Of a stretch of DNA of 64,000 nt, positions 21,773-33,546 are shown piece after piece. Within the stretch, counting starts at the first letter, position 1; every line of letters starts with the position of its first letter. Position numbers and translations under genes: made by a program. The notes under the pieces are model-generated. The model did not search any database and was not told the origin of the DNA. It saw only the letters and a list, made by a program, of their open reading frames with translations. This stretch comes from Aristolochia californica (Eukaryota; Streptophyta; Magnoliopsida; Piperales; Aristolochiaceae), in assembly GCA_029961685.1 (NCBI GenBank), contig JARWKL010000009.1:24051237-24115236 (forward strand), read 5' to 3'.

Positions 21773-22414
21773 CACGGCCAAGTAGTAGAGTCCAAGTAGT
21801 AGAGCCCCCCTTGTTCTTGGCCTCCACCAATCACCTGCTTCGTTATAAGATCCTGAAAAACACATGAAGAAGGTGAGAGGGTAACCGAACAATTAAAATA
21901 TTTTGTAAGCTGACTCACAGAGAGCAAGTTTAAAGGAAAGGAAGGAACAAAAAGAATATCATTGAGCGGAAGTGATGGGGTGACAGAAGTGGAACATTTT
22001 CCTTAGATTTTGGTTTGAGAACCGTCAGCTATGGTAACAAACTTGTGTGAAAGACTCGAAGATAAAGAATGTAATAAAGTTTTGTTACCTGTAAGATGCT
22101 CGGAGGCTCCTGAATCAATTATCCAGGATGAAGAGGAGGCAGATAACATACCTGAAGCAGTAGTGGCAGTAGTAGTGGCAGAGGGGCTAGGAGAAGACCC
22201 TAACATGGTCTTTATTTTCTGAAATAATTCATACTCTTCGTCAATAATTTTCTGTGCAGTTGGTGTTGGGGGATGGTCTACTTGCCCATCACTAATGAGG
22301 GCTTGATTAATCCTTGTTGATTCTAACTTGCCATTAGCCTTATAACATATTTCTTTATAGAGACTACATCTACCACAATAAGTGCATGCCCTATAACGGC
22401 ACTGGTCTATAGTA
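21773..22414 (-). pseudogene. Copia gag end and protease of the truncated element
   Basis: Minus strand: CRYRACTYCGRC (a zinc-knuckle remnant) near 22395-22360, then DEEYELFQKIKTMLGSS, then the protease WIIDSGASEHLTGNKTLLHS (DSGA at 22105-22116), and IGGGQEQGGLYYLD just before element B. It reads straight on into 18128 when element B is removed. The knuckle's second half and everything upstream are replaced by segment R. Confidence 0.8.
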
Positions 22415-24591
22415 GGTGGGGTGGGGGTGGGCGGGCTACATAGAATTGATTGATAGGGGAAGTTTTTCAAAATTCAAATTTTACTGCACTCATACTTTGA
22501 AATCATTTGAGTGAACTTGGTCAAGCAAATCCAAATTCAAATATTTAGATCCTTGACTAGTATACTTGTATGGTAAAATCATAATTGAGTCAACCTACTT
22601 CTATTGTCACCTTTATCTTAAACCAATCCATTTTATAGAGCTTATATTTTGAAATGTTGTCAATTGAAAACATTTTTGTTGCTATTTACATTGAATAGGT
22701 ACTTAAGATCTGTATACCTATTTGTTATGCTTGAATTGTAATTTTTTCCTATTAAGAGGCATTTGTATTGGGCTTAAGAGAAAGCAAACAACTCTTGCGC
22801 ATTTTGTCGTGCTTTGGCATTCCTTGCCTCAAAATAATTGAGAAAAATTGTAGATGTGGGATGCGGCTGGTAAGCCTTGTTTGGGGCTGCTATGAGCCAG
22901 AAGTCCTTGCGAAGGAAAACATTATTGAAAACCCCTTAATTGGGTCTAGACTGGACTGGCTAGTGTATTGCTACTAAAAATCCCTTAATAGGGTTTAGTC
23001 TAGATTACCTAGTGCATAGTTGTTAAGAACCCTAAATGTGGATTTAGACGAGATTGCCTAGTGTGCTGTTGAAAATTTCTTTTGTTGGGTGGAGGGAAAA
23101 AGCAATATTTTCTTGCTAAAGAGTAAAAAAATGAGTCATGCTACTTGCTTACACTTCGGCCCGAAACTTATGCCTCTCAATAGCTAAATTCCACAATTCA
23201 AGCATAACAAGATAGGAATGTTAATCCTAAGTACCTATGACATGTAGTGCAGCCCAAAGGTTCTTGAATTCCAAATTTCAAATATAAACTCAATAAAGTA
23301 AATTGATTTTTCAAATTTTTGGTCAACAAACAAATTACTTGACTTAAAAATGATTTCAGAATACAAGCACATTATTGAGGGATCTTAATTTTTGTCTTCA
23401 GATTTTCTAGACCAATGATCAATCAAAATATTTCAAAGTATGAGTACAGTGATGCTTGAATTTGAAAATAATCTCCCACCCCACCCCACCCTCAAAATAA
23501 AAAAAATCAATATTATTCGTTAGCCCCTTTCAAATGTCTTGAGTAATTTTGGATCAGTTTATTAACACTTTAAATTTGTTTGCTAGAATAGTTAATATGG
23601 TTTCAGAGTAATGGTAACCGAAATATAGCAAAAATCACACTAAGTAAATAGGATTTCAAAGTAAATGCATAAGAAGTATTTAGCTCTTTTCTCTATGGCT
23701 TTCAAAAACGCAAATCCGATCTTCAAGGTCAAGATTAGTTACTTAGCCATGCAAATAGTTAGACCTACAATCTCTCCTAGAAGTGGTTGTTTTTGCCTTA
23801 GGAGTTCCGTGTGATATCATTTTGGGTCAAAATCTACTGAAATAAACAAGTTCTTACCATTCCAATTTTGATTGGTTAAGTTGACATTTTTCCCTTCAAA
23901 ATCTCAATAAATCTTCATGAGAAAATAATTAAAAATTTCCTTTAGGAGCTGCTAATCACATAGATAGGTTAGTTAAAAAGTTTGGAGGTCTATCTTTCAC
24001 CAATTGAAGCTTTCAATTTGATTTTGAAATTTTTTGAAACCCATCTTTTAACTAACTCTGAGTTGAGTCGATTGATATGTGTTGGATGCCTCTTTCTCAT
24101 TTGCAATCATTTGAACTAGTTGTCTGATTGGTTGGGTGAACTACTTTGAATAGAGACTTTTCTCTCTCCACTCGACTTGATATCGGTCGATCGATATTCT
24201 TCAGTGCTCCTTTTTCTTCAAGCTTTAATGCCCCTTGCTTTTTTGGTTGTTCTAGCATATGGCATCCAACATAGACTTTTCCTTTCCATTCATTAAGTCA
24301 ACTTCCATCTTCTTGTCTTTGGATTTTTTATGCAATGTTTAGTCGATCTAACCCAGAAAGATGCACTTCTTCCTCATGGCTTCTTCCTTTATGGCTTGTT
24401 TACATGGTTCATCTAGTCGATACTTATTTGTATGGATGACTTGCTTTTTTTCTTCTTTTTTTGTTTCTTTTAGTAAATCTTGGTTAAAATTCATGAAAAA
24501 ATATTCAAAATTTTTCTTATGAGCTGCTAATTTCATATATATGTTATTACAAAGTGGAGACCCAACATGGGCTAATTGAAACCTGTAATCT
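22415..24591. repeat. Duplicated segment R, copy 2
   Basis: Direct copy of 12620-14758, starting in the same G-rich motif (ggtggggtgggggtggg) and running through aatct at 24587-24591. It then continues without interruption as catttcacaactt. It therefore shows the pre-insertion state of the site where the copia element sits beside copy 1. No gene recognised inside. Confidence 0.85.
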
Positions 24592-27091
24592 CATTTCACA
24601 ACTTTTCTGAAACATGATAAGAACCCACTTGTGAAGGGTCCTTATCTTTTTCTTAAAAGTGCAAGGAAGAGTTGAAAAAGAGAGGTTAAGAGCCTTGGAA
24701 TAAGAGAGCTGGAAATAAGAGATAAGTGAAGTAGAGGAAGAGGGAATTAGAGTGAGAGCTACAAGGAAAAGAGAGAAGGGGAGAGGAGAAAGGAGAGGAG
24801 TGCGAGGGCACAAATTTGAGAGAGAAGAGAGAGGCAAAAGAGACTTTGGAAAAGGCTTGACTGATTTTTCCTTCAACCAACACCCCTATTTATAACATGT
24901 TGATTTCTAGGGCCAACACATAAACCCAGGAGATCTCAAGGGAAGAAGAGGAGAGAGGAACTCTAGCTCTTGGAAGAGAGGAGAGAAGAAACCAATGGAG
25001 AGAAAAAAGAGGAAAAGAGTGAGAGGTGTAGGGACGAATTTGAGCCAAGAGGAAGAGGCTTGAATGCTTTACCCCATGCAGTGAGATTGTATTTATAGTA
25101 GTGAAAAGGTGTTTATAATAACTATAATGCCCTTACGGCTACATGATTCAAAAGGAAATGAACATAAGAGGACATACACCAGCTTGCATAATTACAATTC
25201 TATGTTATCTCTATGGAAGTTCTCCTTATTTACTAGCCATACCACCCCTACACATGTGGGTATCTTTTAACACTCCCCCTCATGTTGGTGTTTGTAACTT
25301 CACTTTGCAAATATCTAGGTCAAGAAAATTGTGTGTTTGAAAACAAAATTGATTGTCTTGCTTTGATTCATCTTGTTCTTGTTCACATCTTTCTTGTAGT
25401 CTTCATCTTGTTCTCATCATGTTCTCCCCCTTTGATATTCTAGTCATATAAAATTTGATTACCTCAACATGTGAAATTCTTCATTGTAGAATATACTTCT
25501 TCTTCTCCAATTATAGCAACACCCATATTTCAACTTGGAAGGAGGTGAAAGCATTGCAAGACTCAACTTCTAATCTCATCCTTCATACTTCTCCTTCTAT
25601 TCTCCCCTCAAGTTGGGAGGTAAAGGTAGTGAACTCAGTTTGAAACAAAAAAAAAAGTTGCAGTAATTATTTCCTCCATCAAGGTGTCTCAATGATAAGT
25701 ACTCAATCGGATACAACCTCTCAAAAAGCAAAAAAATGAGTGACTAAGGAGGAGTCGAAACCATACTCAAAGGGGTTTGAATAAATAGTGATATTAATCA
25801 CTAAATAGGATAATTCCGATCACTCAAATGACGGCGATAAAACCCAAAGGGTACTAATAAAAAAGTCTTAATAGACATAAAGAACACCCATATATAAACA
25901 GAAGACAAATCAAAGAAATGCACCTAAGGGTTGGCCTAAGAGGGTAAACGAGAATAAAAAAAAAGGGTGGAAGGAGAAAGAAACAAAGTAAAAGATAAAT
26001 GGGGGATTAAAGGAAGAACAAATAACCACTACCATAATAAGAAGGAGATTGTAATGATAGTATTGAAATAACTTAAACAATTTGACCAAGAAATGCCCAA
26101 AGGGGAGATAAAAAAGTTCCTCTATGAACATGATGATTGAGAAAACTTTAAAAAAATCTCCAATAAGAGAGTTTTGAGATGGAATATAATAATAAAAACT
26201 TTCTAAATAAAGACTTCTCATATAAGAAAATTACTTTTTAACACAACGAGACCAATTTGGAAATAAAAATATCCAAAAGATAGATTCTAGAATAAGGGAA
26301 ATTTAAGACATTAATATTTGGAATCTAGAATTAGGAAACAAAACTTTCTAATTCAAAATTTTCATACTCTATCAAAAAAAAGAAACTAAACTCTTATAAT
26401 GTCTTTCCTCCATGTAACTGAGATCAAGTGAAGGAACTAAGGAAAGATACTCAAGTTGGTAAAATCATTACTAGATTTTGAAAAAAAATAGGAGATTATT
26501 AGCAACTCAAAAAGTGAAACAAAAAATTTGAATTTTTGCATGACATAACTTTTGATTCTTCCAATGTGGATATCTCTCTCTAGAAAGATCAGATTGAGAA
26601 ACGGTTTATTGGGATACAAAGTAGACTCACGTAGATTTCTTCTGAGATATAATTATCAATATAAATTCTTAGTAAAGTTGGTACAAACTATTCATAGAGT
26701 TGAAGCTTTCTACTGCTAGTTTAAATTTTTCTGTTGTTTGAGCTTTTCTGTTTCAAATGTTGATTTATCTTTCTAGAAGAATCTGTAAAAGTTCTATTTG
26801 AGTTGGAAACTAGACTTAAAGATCTTTCTAACTTTATGTACTTTTTATATGAAAATGATGGTAAAAGAGTACAAAATCCAATGAATTTAGAAAGAAGACT
26901 AAAGGGAAAAACGAGATATGTATATAAATTAGAAAGAAGACTGAAGGGAAAAAAGAGATATGTATATAATTTTTATATGTTAGGGTTTTTAGGTTATGGG
27001 GGGAGGGAAAGGGAGGGTTAGGCTGAATGAGCTTAAGGAATAAAAAAGAAAGTTTTATCAGGACATACCTTTATGGCTTTGATGTTGATAC
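24592..27091. other. Non-coding, with a minus-strand LTR; no gene recognised
   Basis: 24600-24897 is purine-rich and ends in tatttataaca. It looks like the R/U5 part of a minus-strand LTR cut at its TATA box by the LTR listed next. 25285-27091 has only short AT-rich frames; 25285-25640 resembles non-coding sequence next to copia 3' ends (acctccc/ctcccc blocks). I find no gag or pol text. Confidence 0.4.
24898..25272 (-). repeat. Minus-strand copia-type LTR with polypurine tract
   Basis: 375 bp. Read on the minus strand it begins TGTTAAAAGATACCC and ends ...CTAGAAATCAACA. The tract catgagggggag (minus strand) lies at 25273-25284. A TATA-like tataaatac lies on the minus strand near 25090. The other LTR of this element was not found in the window. 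Confidence 0.65.
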
Positions 27092-28715
27092 TGTTGGCTG
27101 TAGGTTGACTCCATGTTGCTTTTGATGATAACAATACTTAATTTATCTAACAATTTGAAATTTGAAATATTTAATGCACTTCACCTTCAAGAGTAATTGT
27201 ATCTCAAGGTCTAAATCTTCAAAATGTTAAAGCCAAACTCAAGACCTCAAACACCATTGAAGAACGTTTCTTGAAGAAGCACCCACAAGGAAGAAGTTAA
27301 CGAGAAGACTAGAGTTCAAGTGAAATAGTCGAAATATAATCAATCACTTATGTAGGAGAGTATTCTAAATTCCCTTGTTTAAGTACATATATGAAATCAG
27401 AACTTTAGGTCATAATTTTCACCTAGACATGTTTAGGATCATTATAAACATCATTTAGAACAAGCTAGAGCACTTAAAGAAAAATATTCCCATGCTTTGA
27501 AATTCAACATTGTTGAATTAGCATTGGAATGATTGATCATCCATTGGTAATGACCGATCATCCAAAACTGCGTAGGCAAGAAATATAAAGCATGATCAAT
27601 CAACCATAGTTGATTGATTGATCATCCAGAACATGGCCATTTCATGATATAAAGCACGATCAATCATCTAGTTGGATTGATCATTCACTTTTACCTAGGC
27701 AAGCAAATTTCATATGGAATGATTGATCATGCCACCTAATTGATCGATTAGACAAAACCTTACTAGTAAGAGACATAAAGCATCATCGATCATAGGAAAT
27801 GCACTGATCAATCATACTTGTATTGCATAGCCAGAGGGAATCCTATTTGATCGATCATCCTTTTGTCAATGATTGATCAACTTCATTTTTCTGGACCAAC
27901 TGTAACATATTGATCGATCAATCCATCGGTCAATAAGTCATTGTCTAACAAAAAAGTAGACATTATGATCGATTGATCGATCAATCACTTTTCAGTGATC
28001 GATCAATCAAAGTACTGATTTTGGCAAATGGGCATATAATGGGTAGTTTGAGTTGGGGAAGCTATAAATACCGCAACAAACAGTGTATAGAGAATAAAAT
28101 AAGCATTTATTGGAAAATAATTAAGCCATTATTCTCTATCTTGGAAAATTCCTTTGAAAATGCTTTAAAGTGAAAGACACAACCTCACACTTTTGAAAAA
28201 TCCCATTTCTCTTTCATCAATCCTTGCATTCATATAGTTAAAAATCCTTCATCATTTCACATCGTGCTATAAAGGAAGAGGAAGTTTGAATCTTTTGAGG
28301 AGAAGCATCCCTTCCAAGTATTTTTTTATTTTATTTTATAAAAGGCTCTTCTAGTACCTATTTAATCTAGATAGAAAGGCCTAGCTAGAGCTAGAATCTA
28401 TCAGCAATCTGCTGGGGAGATTGGTGTTGTAAAAATTGTGTATTGGGCAACACTTGGCCAATGAGAGCTGAAATCTCTTTTGTAATTCCACCTAATAGAG
28501 CTTTTAAAAATAGTGAAATTTTACGAAGCAATGGTTCTTGGGCGGTGACTACCACTAGGGGAACATCAATAAAAAAAATCTCTTTCGTCCTTGTGGTGTG
28601 TGCATGTTACTTTTTTTCTTGACTTGATTTTTTTCATGATTTTTAGATACATGCACAACTCATTTTTAATTTGATAATCTCAATTAACCCCCATCTTGTG
28701 AAGCCATCTAGGACA
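27092..28715 (+). repeat. SIRE-like 5' LTR
   Basis: 1.62 kb from TGTTGGCTGTAGG to ...CATCTAGGACA, followed by aaaat and the primer site. The first 300 bp clearly match 61268-61558. It contains the dense GATC motif cluster at 27520-28020. A TATA-like ctataaatacc lies near 28062. Confidence 0.8.
27520..28020. repeat. Dense array of TGATCGATCA-type palindromes inside the SIRE-like LTR
   Basis: About twenty GATC sites occur in 500 bp, mostly as gattgatcatcc, gatcaatca, tgatcgatca and atgatcgattgatcgatcaa, on a loose spacing of 20-60 bp. They lie upstream of the LTR's TATA-like site, i.e. in U3. An enhancer-like or hairpin-forming array is possible; no known factor is assigned. Confidence 0.75.
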
Positions 28716-28910
28716 AAAATTGGTATTAGAGTAGGCCAATCACTTAATTGAAATAAAAATCCACTTGATTTTGAAAAAGTTTAAATTCTATCTCAAGTAG
28801 AAGTTGTGTTCCAAGATGGTCATGATCCATTTTCTGTTCCCTTGCTCATTTCTACACAATACCAATGGTGGAGATTAAGAATGTAATTTTTCTTATAATG
28901 CATTGGATTT

Positions 28911-29965
28911 GAATTGTGGGAAGCTATCATGAGTGGACCCTTCATCCTATCCCAAAATGTAAATGGAAGATTCATTCAAAAACTTGTTTGTGATTGGGAT
29001 GACCTTGACATTTCAAGAGTAGATGGCAATGCCAAGGCTATGGAACTCATTTTTAGTTCCTTGAGTGATGAAATACTTGATTCTTACTTATTTTTTAAAT
29101 CATCCAAGGATTTATGGGATAAATTAGAATTTTATTTTTCTAGGAACAAAGAATGTTGCTCTTCAAAGTCTCAATGCAATACATCTAGTGACAACACTTA
29201 AATTATTGATTTTAGGCACTTATGTTTATATGGAAACACCATCTTAGATTGAGATGAAACTTCAAAGAGTGACAGTTGTGAGGAATTGGATAAAGAAGAA
29301 TTGATGAGAAAACATGATGACTCCATATCCTCCATTAGAAGAAGAGAGAAAGAAAACAAGAAGCTAAGAAGGCAGTTTTCCAAATTAGTAAAGGAAATTA
29401 CTGTATTGAAAGCTGACTTTTCCTCAAAGCTAGAAGAGCTTAGAAAAGAGAACATGAAGCTGACTTCATAATGTGAGAAACTAGATGACTATTCTTCAAA
29501 CATTCTTCAATTGAGAAAAGAAGCTCATATGTATTGGTCTAGGATTTTAGAATTACAGTAAGAAAATAAATTGCTAACATCGAACAACTTTATAGCGGAA
29601 AGAAGAACCCACAACTTATCTCATGCTTTAAAAATTCTATCCTTGGGAAAAGCTACTCCTAAGATTAGATAAAAAAAATCAACTGAGAAAGTTGGGATTT
29701 AAAGTTAAGGTCCATGAAACTAGAATAGTAGGAAAATCTAAGAGTTCTCATAGGAAAAATGTGACAAAGGTCACAACCTTACCAATGCATAATGATGCAT
29801 GTTAATCTTGTGGCATCATTGGACATTATGCAATTGAGTGTTCAGCTAGAAGATCAAAGTTGAATGTCGTGAAGTAAATTCAAATTCCAAGGGAAGCCTA
29901 AATTTCTCTTCAAAAGTTGACATAGTGGGACCCATCAAATTTGGGTACCCAAGGTCACTTGATGC
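28911..29965 (+). pseudogene. SIRE-like gag remnant with zinc knuckle
   Basis: The first frame (28914-29201) reads LWEAIMSGPFILSQNVNGRF, then DISRVDGNAKAMELIFSSLS and SSKDLWDKLEFYF, the gag pattern of SIRE-type copia elements. A charged, coiled-coil-like part follows (29286-29470, ISSIRRREKENKKLRRQFS). At 29800-29841 a CCHC knuckle reads C-x2-C-x4-H-x4-C (SCGIIGHYAIEC) with a stop inside the first Cys pair. IWVPKVT at about 29935-29955 is the conserved link to protease. Several stops and shifts; inactive. Confidence 0.7.
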
Positions 29966-30710
29966 TTATAGCAAGGAGTGAACTCTATGAGCCAAGCTAC
30001 ATACTACTTGAAAATTACCTAAATAGCTTGTGGGACATGAATTATGTAATTAAGATTTCATAATTTTATGTTCGTGTCAATTCAGAGGTTCATCTTATGT
30101 GATTTTGTTTTGAGGATTCACACAGTGATAACTTTATCACATACATCATTAACCAATCTTGAAACTTGTTCGTGTGGAATAAGCTATTTGAGTAAATTAA
30201 GCCTTTCACATCAACAAAAATTTGCTTATCACTTGATTTCAGCCTAGTTGAAGATTGAGAAATTAGATAAATCTGAAACCTCCAGCTTAAATTATTAAAT
30301 TTGTTGCCTTTAGTGCTACTTATGTGAATTTATGATTTAGAGCATATTTGAAAATTTATCCCACAACCATAAATTCAAACTTAATGTATAGTTATACCCA
30401 CAAGAAAGTGAGCTTTAATGATTATATCAAAATTTGGCAATTTGACCACTTTATTGATATGAGCTACATTGACAATCATTGGTTTACTACTTGTGCAAGT
30501 CATGATATTTGACATACTTGGGTAAAATATAAGATTGCATTAGGTATCTCCCTAAAAAGAGAATTGGTTGAAATTTAAAGGATGAAATTCAAATTATCTG
30601 CTACCATACAAATTAATCTGCCTAATGTGATTAAAATGGAGTAGGACCCAATTAAAAAGTAATTAAAAAAACTTTAGGTCCTACTACCATTAGATCCGAT
30701 GTAGCACATA
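29966..30710 (+). other. Decayed SIRE-like internal sequence
   Basis: Expected to be the protease/integrase region by position, but only scattered short frames remain and none is convincing. Confidence 0.35.
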
Positions 30711-31361
30711 TGTTAGGGTCCCTTGTCATAGATCGTGTAACATGGCGTGGGATAGGTAGATCCAGAGCTGAGAGGGTAAGTTCTTCCTCTGTTGTACTCG
30801 GCTCAAACTGAACAGCAGCACACTGCTGTGCTCGGCTAAATCTGAACAACAGCACACTGTTGTACTCGGCTGGAACTGGATAGCAACCCACTGCTGTGCA
30901 CGGTTAGACTGAACAGAAGCACACCGATGTGCTCGGCTGGAACGGGACAGCAACACACTGGTGTGTTCGGCTAGATCTGAACAACAGCACACTGAAAACC
31001 AGTGAACGAGTTCAGTGTTGCTGCTCTGGGCTTGAACTCAGTAAAACGGGAGAGAAGAGGGAAGGAGAAGGGATAAATGGATAACCTGAGCTCAATGAGG
31101 GGAACTCCAACCTTAGAGCTCATCAATGGGGAACTCCAACTCTGAGCTCATCAAGGATACTTGCCTCTTCATATTCCACCTTCCCTCCTACATAAGCTTG
31201 AAGCCAACAAGAGTTTAGGCTGAAAATTACAAGAATGTCCTTGTGGCATATTTACTCCTAAAATGATATTAAATGCAGTAATATAAACATAAAGAACTTA
31301 GTACTTAGTGACTCAGCCACAGTGCCTCTGAGTGACACAGCTCGCTATCGAGTTCATAACA
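30711..31361 (-). mobile_element. Probable solo LTR of the gene-capturing family, with internal minisatellite
   Basis: The right end, read on the minus strand, starts TGTTATGAACTCGATAGCGAG and continues through cactgtggctgagtcac. This parallels the element A LTR start. The middle has gagctcatcaagg/ggggaactcc blocks like those of the B and C LTRs. The left end at tgttagggtccc is chosen by analogy with tgttacggtccc. No internal sequence or second LTR was found, so solo. The flanks acata and ctata match imperfectly, so the left border is uncertain. Confidence 0.6.
30775..30995. repeat. Minisatellite of about 35 bp in the solo LTR
   Basis: Imperfect units built on gtgctcggctaaatctgaac followed by agcagcacactg repeat about six times (30800-30995). 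Alternate units differ, with ctggaactggatagcaacc versus ctaaatctgaacaacagc, suggesting a higher-order pair. Absent from the other LTRs of the family in this window. Confidence 0.8.
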
Positions 31362-31369
31362 CTATAATC

Positions 31370-32509
31370 GAATTAAACATGATATCTTAGATATTTGGCT
31401 ACATTGGATGCTTTTTTGCCTATAAAGCATATAGAAAATCTCTTGATTTAGGCAAATCAGACTCATATTGCCATTAGCCTTACTTATACCATAAGAGCCA
31501 ATGAGTTGAGCGAGTTAAAAAACAAAAGTTCTTCGATTTCCTATATTAGGTATTATCATTTAGGTAGCCTCACTATGAAATAAATGTACTTGTTTTCTTT
31601 GAATCTCTATCAAGATTTTGAGAATCTCTTCTCGTGGCTATGGAACACTTTTCACTTGAGAAGCTGATTCTATGCATAATTCGTATGGTTGATTCTTATG
31701 CTCATATAGAAACCTAGACATAAGTATTTTTCTCTTAGCTGACTACAATATCCTAAAAGAGTGTTTTTGAATTTTCCTATGAGTTAATCTCAATTTGCCT
31801 ACATAAGATCTCAATTGTAAATAAAATTGATCTTCACCAAACACATAGGTATATGAGTTCATCTTAATTAGACCATGTTAAAAATTGTAAATCATATAGT
31901 ACTTAGAGTGGTGAGACTCTCCATTGAGCCTCAACCAATCTCATTCTTTGAGCATAAGGTTAGATTCATTAATTTCTTACTACTCGAGGACATATTGAGA
32001 TTTCCAAACTATATATGCAAATTTCACAAAATTTAGTGTGATTTGAAGCGATCTTTTAGAGCTAATAATTAAGTGAAATCTTAGAGAAGAATGACAATAA
32101 GAGAGGAAGCATATATAATAAATTACTCACTAAGAACCATGATCAAAACTTGATTATCGTTCAAATATATGTTGATGATAATATATTTGGTTCTACAAAG
32201 CCCTCTCAATGTTGAGAATTTGCTAGTGTAATGAAGAATGATTTTGAAATGAGTTTAGTGGGTGAGCTCTCATTCTTCCTTGGACTTCAAGTAATGCAAA
32301 CCAAAAATTGGACATTTATAATTCAGTCTAAATACACTAAGGGATTGCTTAATAGATTCAACATTGAAAATCTTAAGTCAATTAGCACACCCATGAGATC
32401 GTCCTTAATTCTTGACTTAGATAACTCTAGAAGGGCCATAGATAAAAAAGTATAGAAGCATGATCCCTACTCTACCTTTTAGATAGTTGACCAAATATAT
32501 TGTTCTTAG
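31370..32509 (+). pseudogene. SIRE-like reverse transcriptase remnant
   Basis: Only the end is readable. From 32163 the frame gives IYVDDNIFGSTKPSQC, a stop, then FASVMKNDFEMSLVGELSFF, LGLQVMQTKNWTFIIQSKY and ISTPMRSSLILDLDN. YVDD (32168-32179) is the RT active site, and the GELSFFLGLQ and STPM motifs follow as in copia RT-RNase H. The frame runs to the insertion point at 32509. 31370-32160 is badly decayed and was assigned by position only. Confidence 0.65.
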
Positions 32510-32896
32510 TGTTGGAAAATAGGCCCAAGCTTACATGACCAAGGAAGGCCCACAAGATGGGCCCAAGCACATAAGAAGTAGGACCCACCATGATTACTGG
32601 CATTCTTATCACATAAGTTGGAAGATCAAGAAGGACTCACAAAGGCATCTTTATCTTATGTTCACGTCCTAGAAGAATTATAGTTTGAGTTATGTTTGTC
32701 TTTTATCTATATTGAGTTATTTAATTTTACTAGGACTTATCATTAAGTGTTAGAGTTTGGGTGTAATTAAGACAAATGTAGTTTTATTGGAATTGGACTC
32801 TATTACCTTCCTCTATTATAAATAGAAGTTCATGTAGTCCAGTTATAATAAGTTAATGAAGTCAATGAAGTATTTTTCTTTTCCATAAATTCAACA
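32510..32896 (+). repeat. 5' LTR of the cttag element
   Basis: 387 bp, TGTTGGAAAATAGGCCC to ...CCATAAATTCAACA, with tattataaatag about 75 bp before the end. The partner is 44869-45311, which has an extra block (acatatctaagaatattataagatagg) near its start. Confidence 0.9.
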
Positions 32897-33059
32897 TGAT
32901 ATCAGAGCAGGTTCTGTGAGTTATCTTGGTCAACCTACAGAGATAATGAGATCCTTTTCTCTAACCCCTAAACCCTAAGACTAGGTTCGTAGTTATTTCA
33001 TTTCTAGTCCCTACACCAGTAGTTTGCTTTGCATTTTTTACCTCTAAACTGAGAGTTTT

Positions 33060-33416
33060 TGTTACGGTCTCGGATCTGACACATGGATTCGTAGGGAGGA
33101 AGAAGAGGAAGACGAAGATCAAGCCAAACGGAAGCTTAAAAACCCTAGGTTCATTAAGGAGAACGCACACCCTTGAGCTCGTTGAGGAGAACTCAAAACC
33201 CTATTTAACCTAAAAATCAAATTGTTAACTTTTTCATTACTCTTACCTCTTAAATAGGGTTCACCCTCAAAAGTTTTAAGATAAAATATTACAAAAAATC
33301 CCCTATAAATGAAATATTCGAAAAATGCCCATGTGGCCTATTAGTTCTTTAACTGTAATAAAATAAAGTAAATTAAAAAAAATAATTAAAATAATAATGT
33401 TATTGTGTGCACAACA
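33060..33416 (-). repeat. Element C 3' LTR
   Basis: 357 bp, plus-strand tgttacggtctcgg to ...gtgcacaaca. It aligns with 37179-37532 over its whole length, with roughly one difference in eight to ten bases by eye, so the insertion is not young. Confidence 0.87.
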
Positions 33417-33546
33417 TTACACCCCTCTGGAAGAAAGAGTGTGTCCTCAAGCTCGAAGGTAGGGTCTATATGCCAACGTCTTCACCTGGTAGCATCCGTT
33501 GTAGTTGTGTCAGCCCTCTAGACTCCAGAAACCGGAGCATTCCACC
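33417..33546 (-). pseudogene. Chromovirus polyprotein tail in element C
   Basis: Minus-strand text PTFELEDTLFLPEG lies at about 33425-33470, then the 3' LTR. It is preceded by a conserved block (gaagacgttggcatatagac) also present in element B (cgtcggcatacaaacac). Backbone sequence shared by the family. Confidence 0.6.

Larger units (their letters stand above)
14759..22414 (-). mobile_element. Minus-strand Ty1/copia element, 5'-truncated, interrupted by element B
   Basis: The 3' LTR is at 14759-15390, followed rightward by RNase H, reverse transcriptase and integrase (15391-18128), then element B (18129-21772), then protease and a gag remnant (21773-22414). At 22414 the coding sequence stops abruptly and copy 2 of segment R begins, so the gag N-terminus, leader and 5' LTR are missing. 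The flank aatct (14754-14758) is the expected 5-bp target. Copy 2 of R shows the uninterrupted site (aatctcatttc at 24587). It belongs to the same family as the plus-strand element at 38213-43797. Confidence 0.85.

Noticed and set aside
27520..28020. CRISPR-like array
   Set aside because: Motifs are short, irregularly spaced and variable, in a plant LTR.
30652..30992. Minus-strand cysteine/serine-rich frames over the minisatellite
   Set aside because: Translation of a tandem repeat in an LTR, with no gene context.
32897..32911. tRNA gene fragments at the tggtatcagagc sites
   Set aside because: These are primer-binding sites complementary to the tRNA 3' end, placed right after LTRs; no tRNA cloverleaf present.
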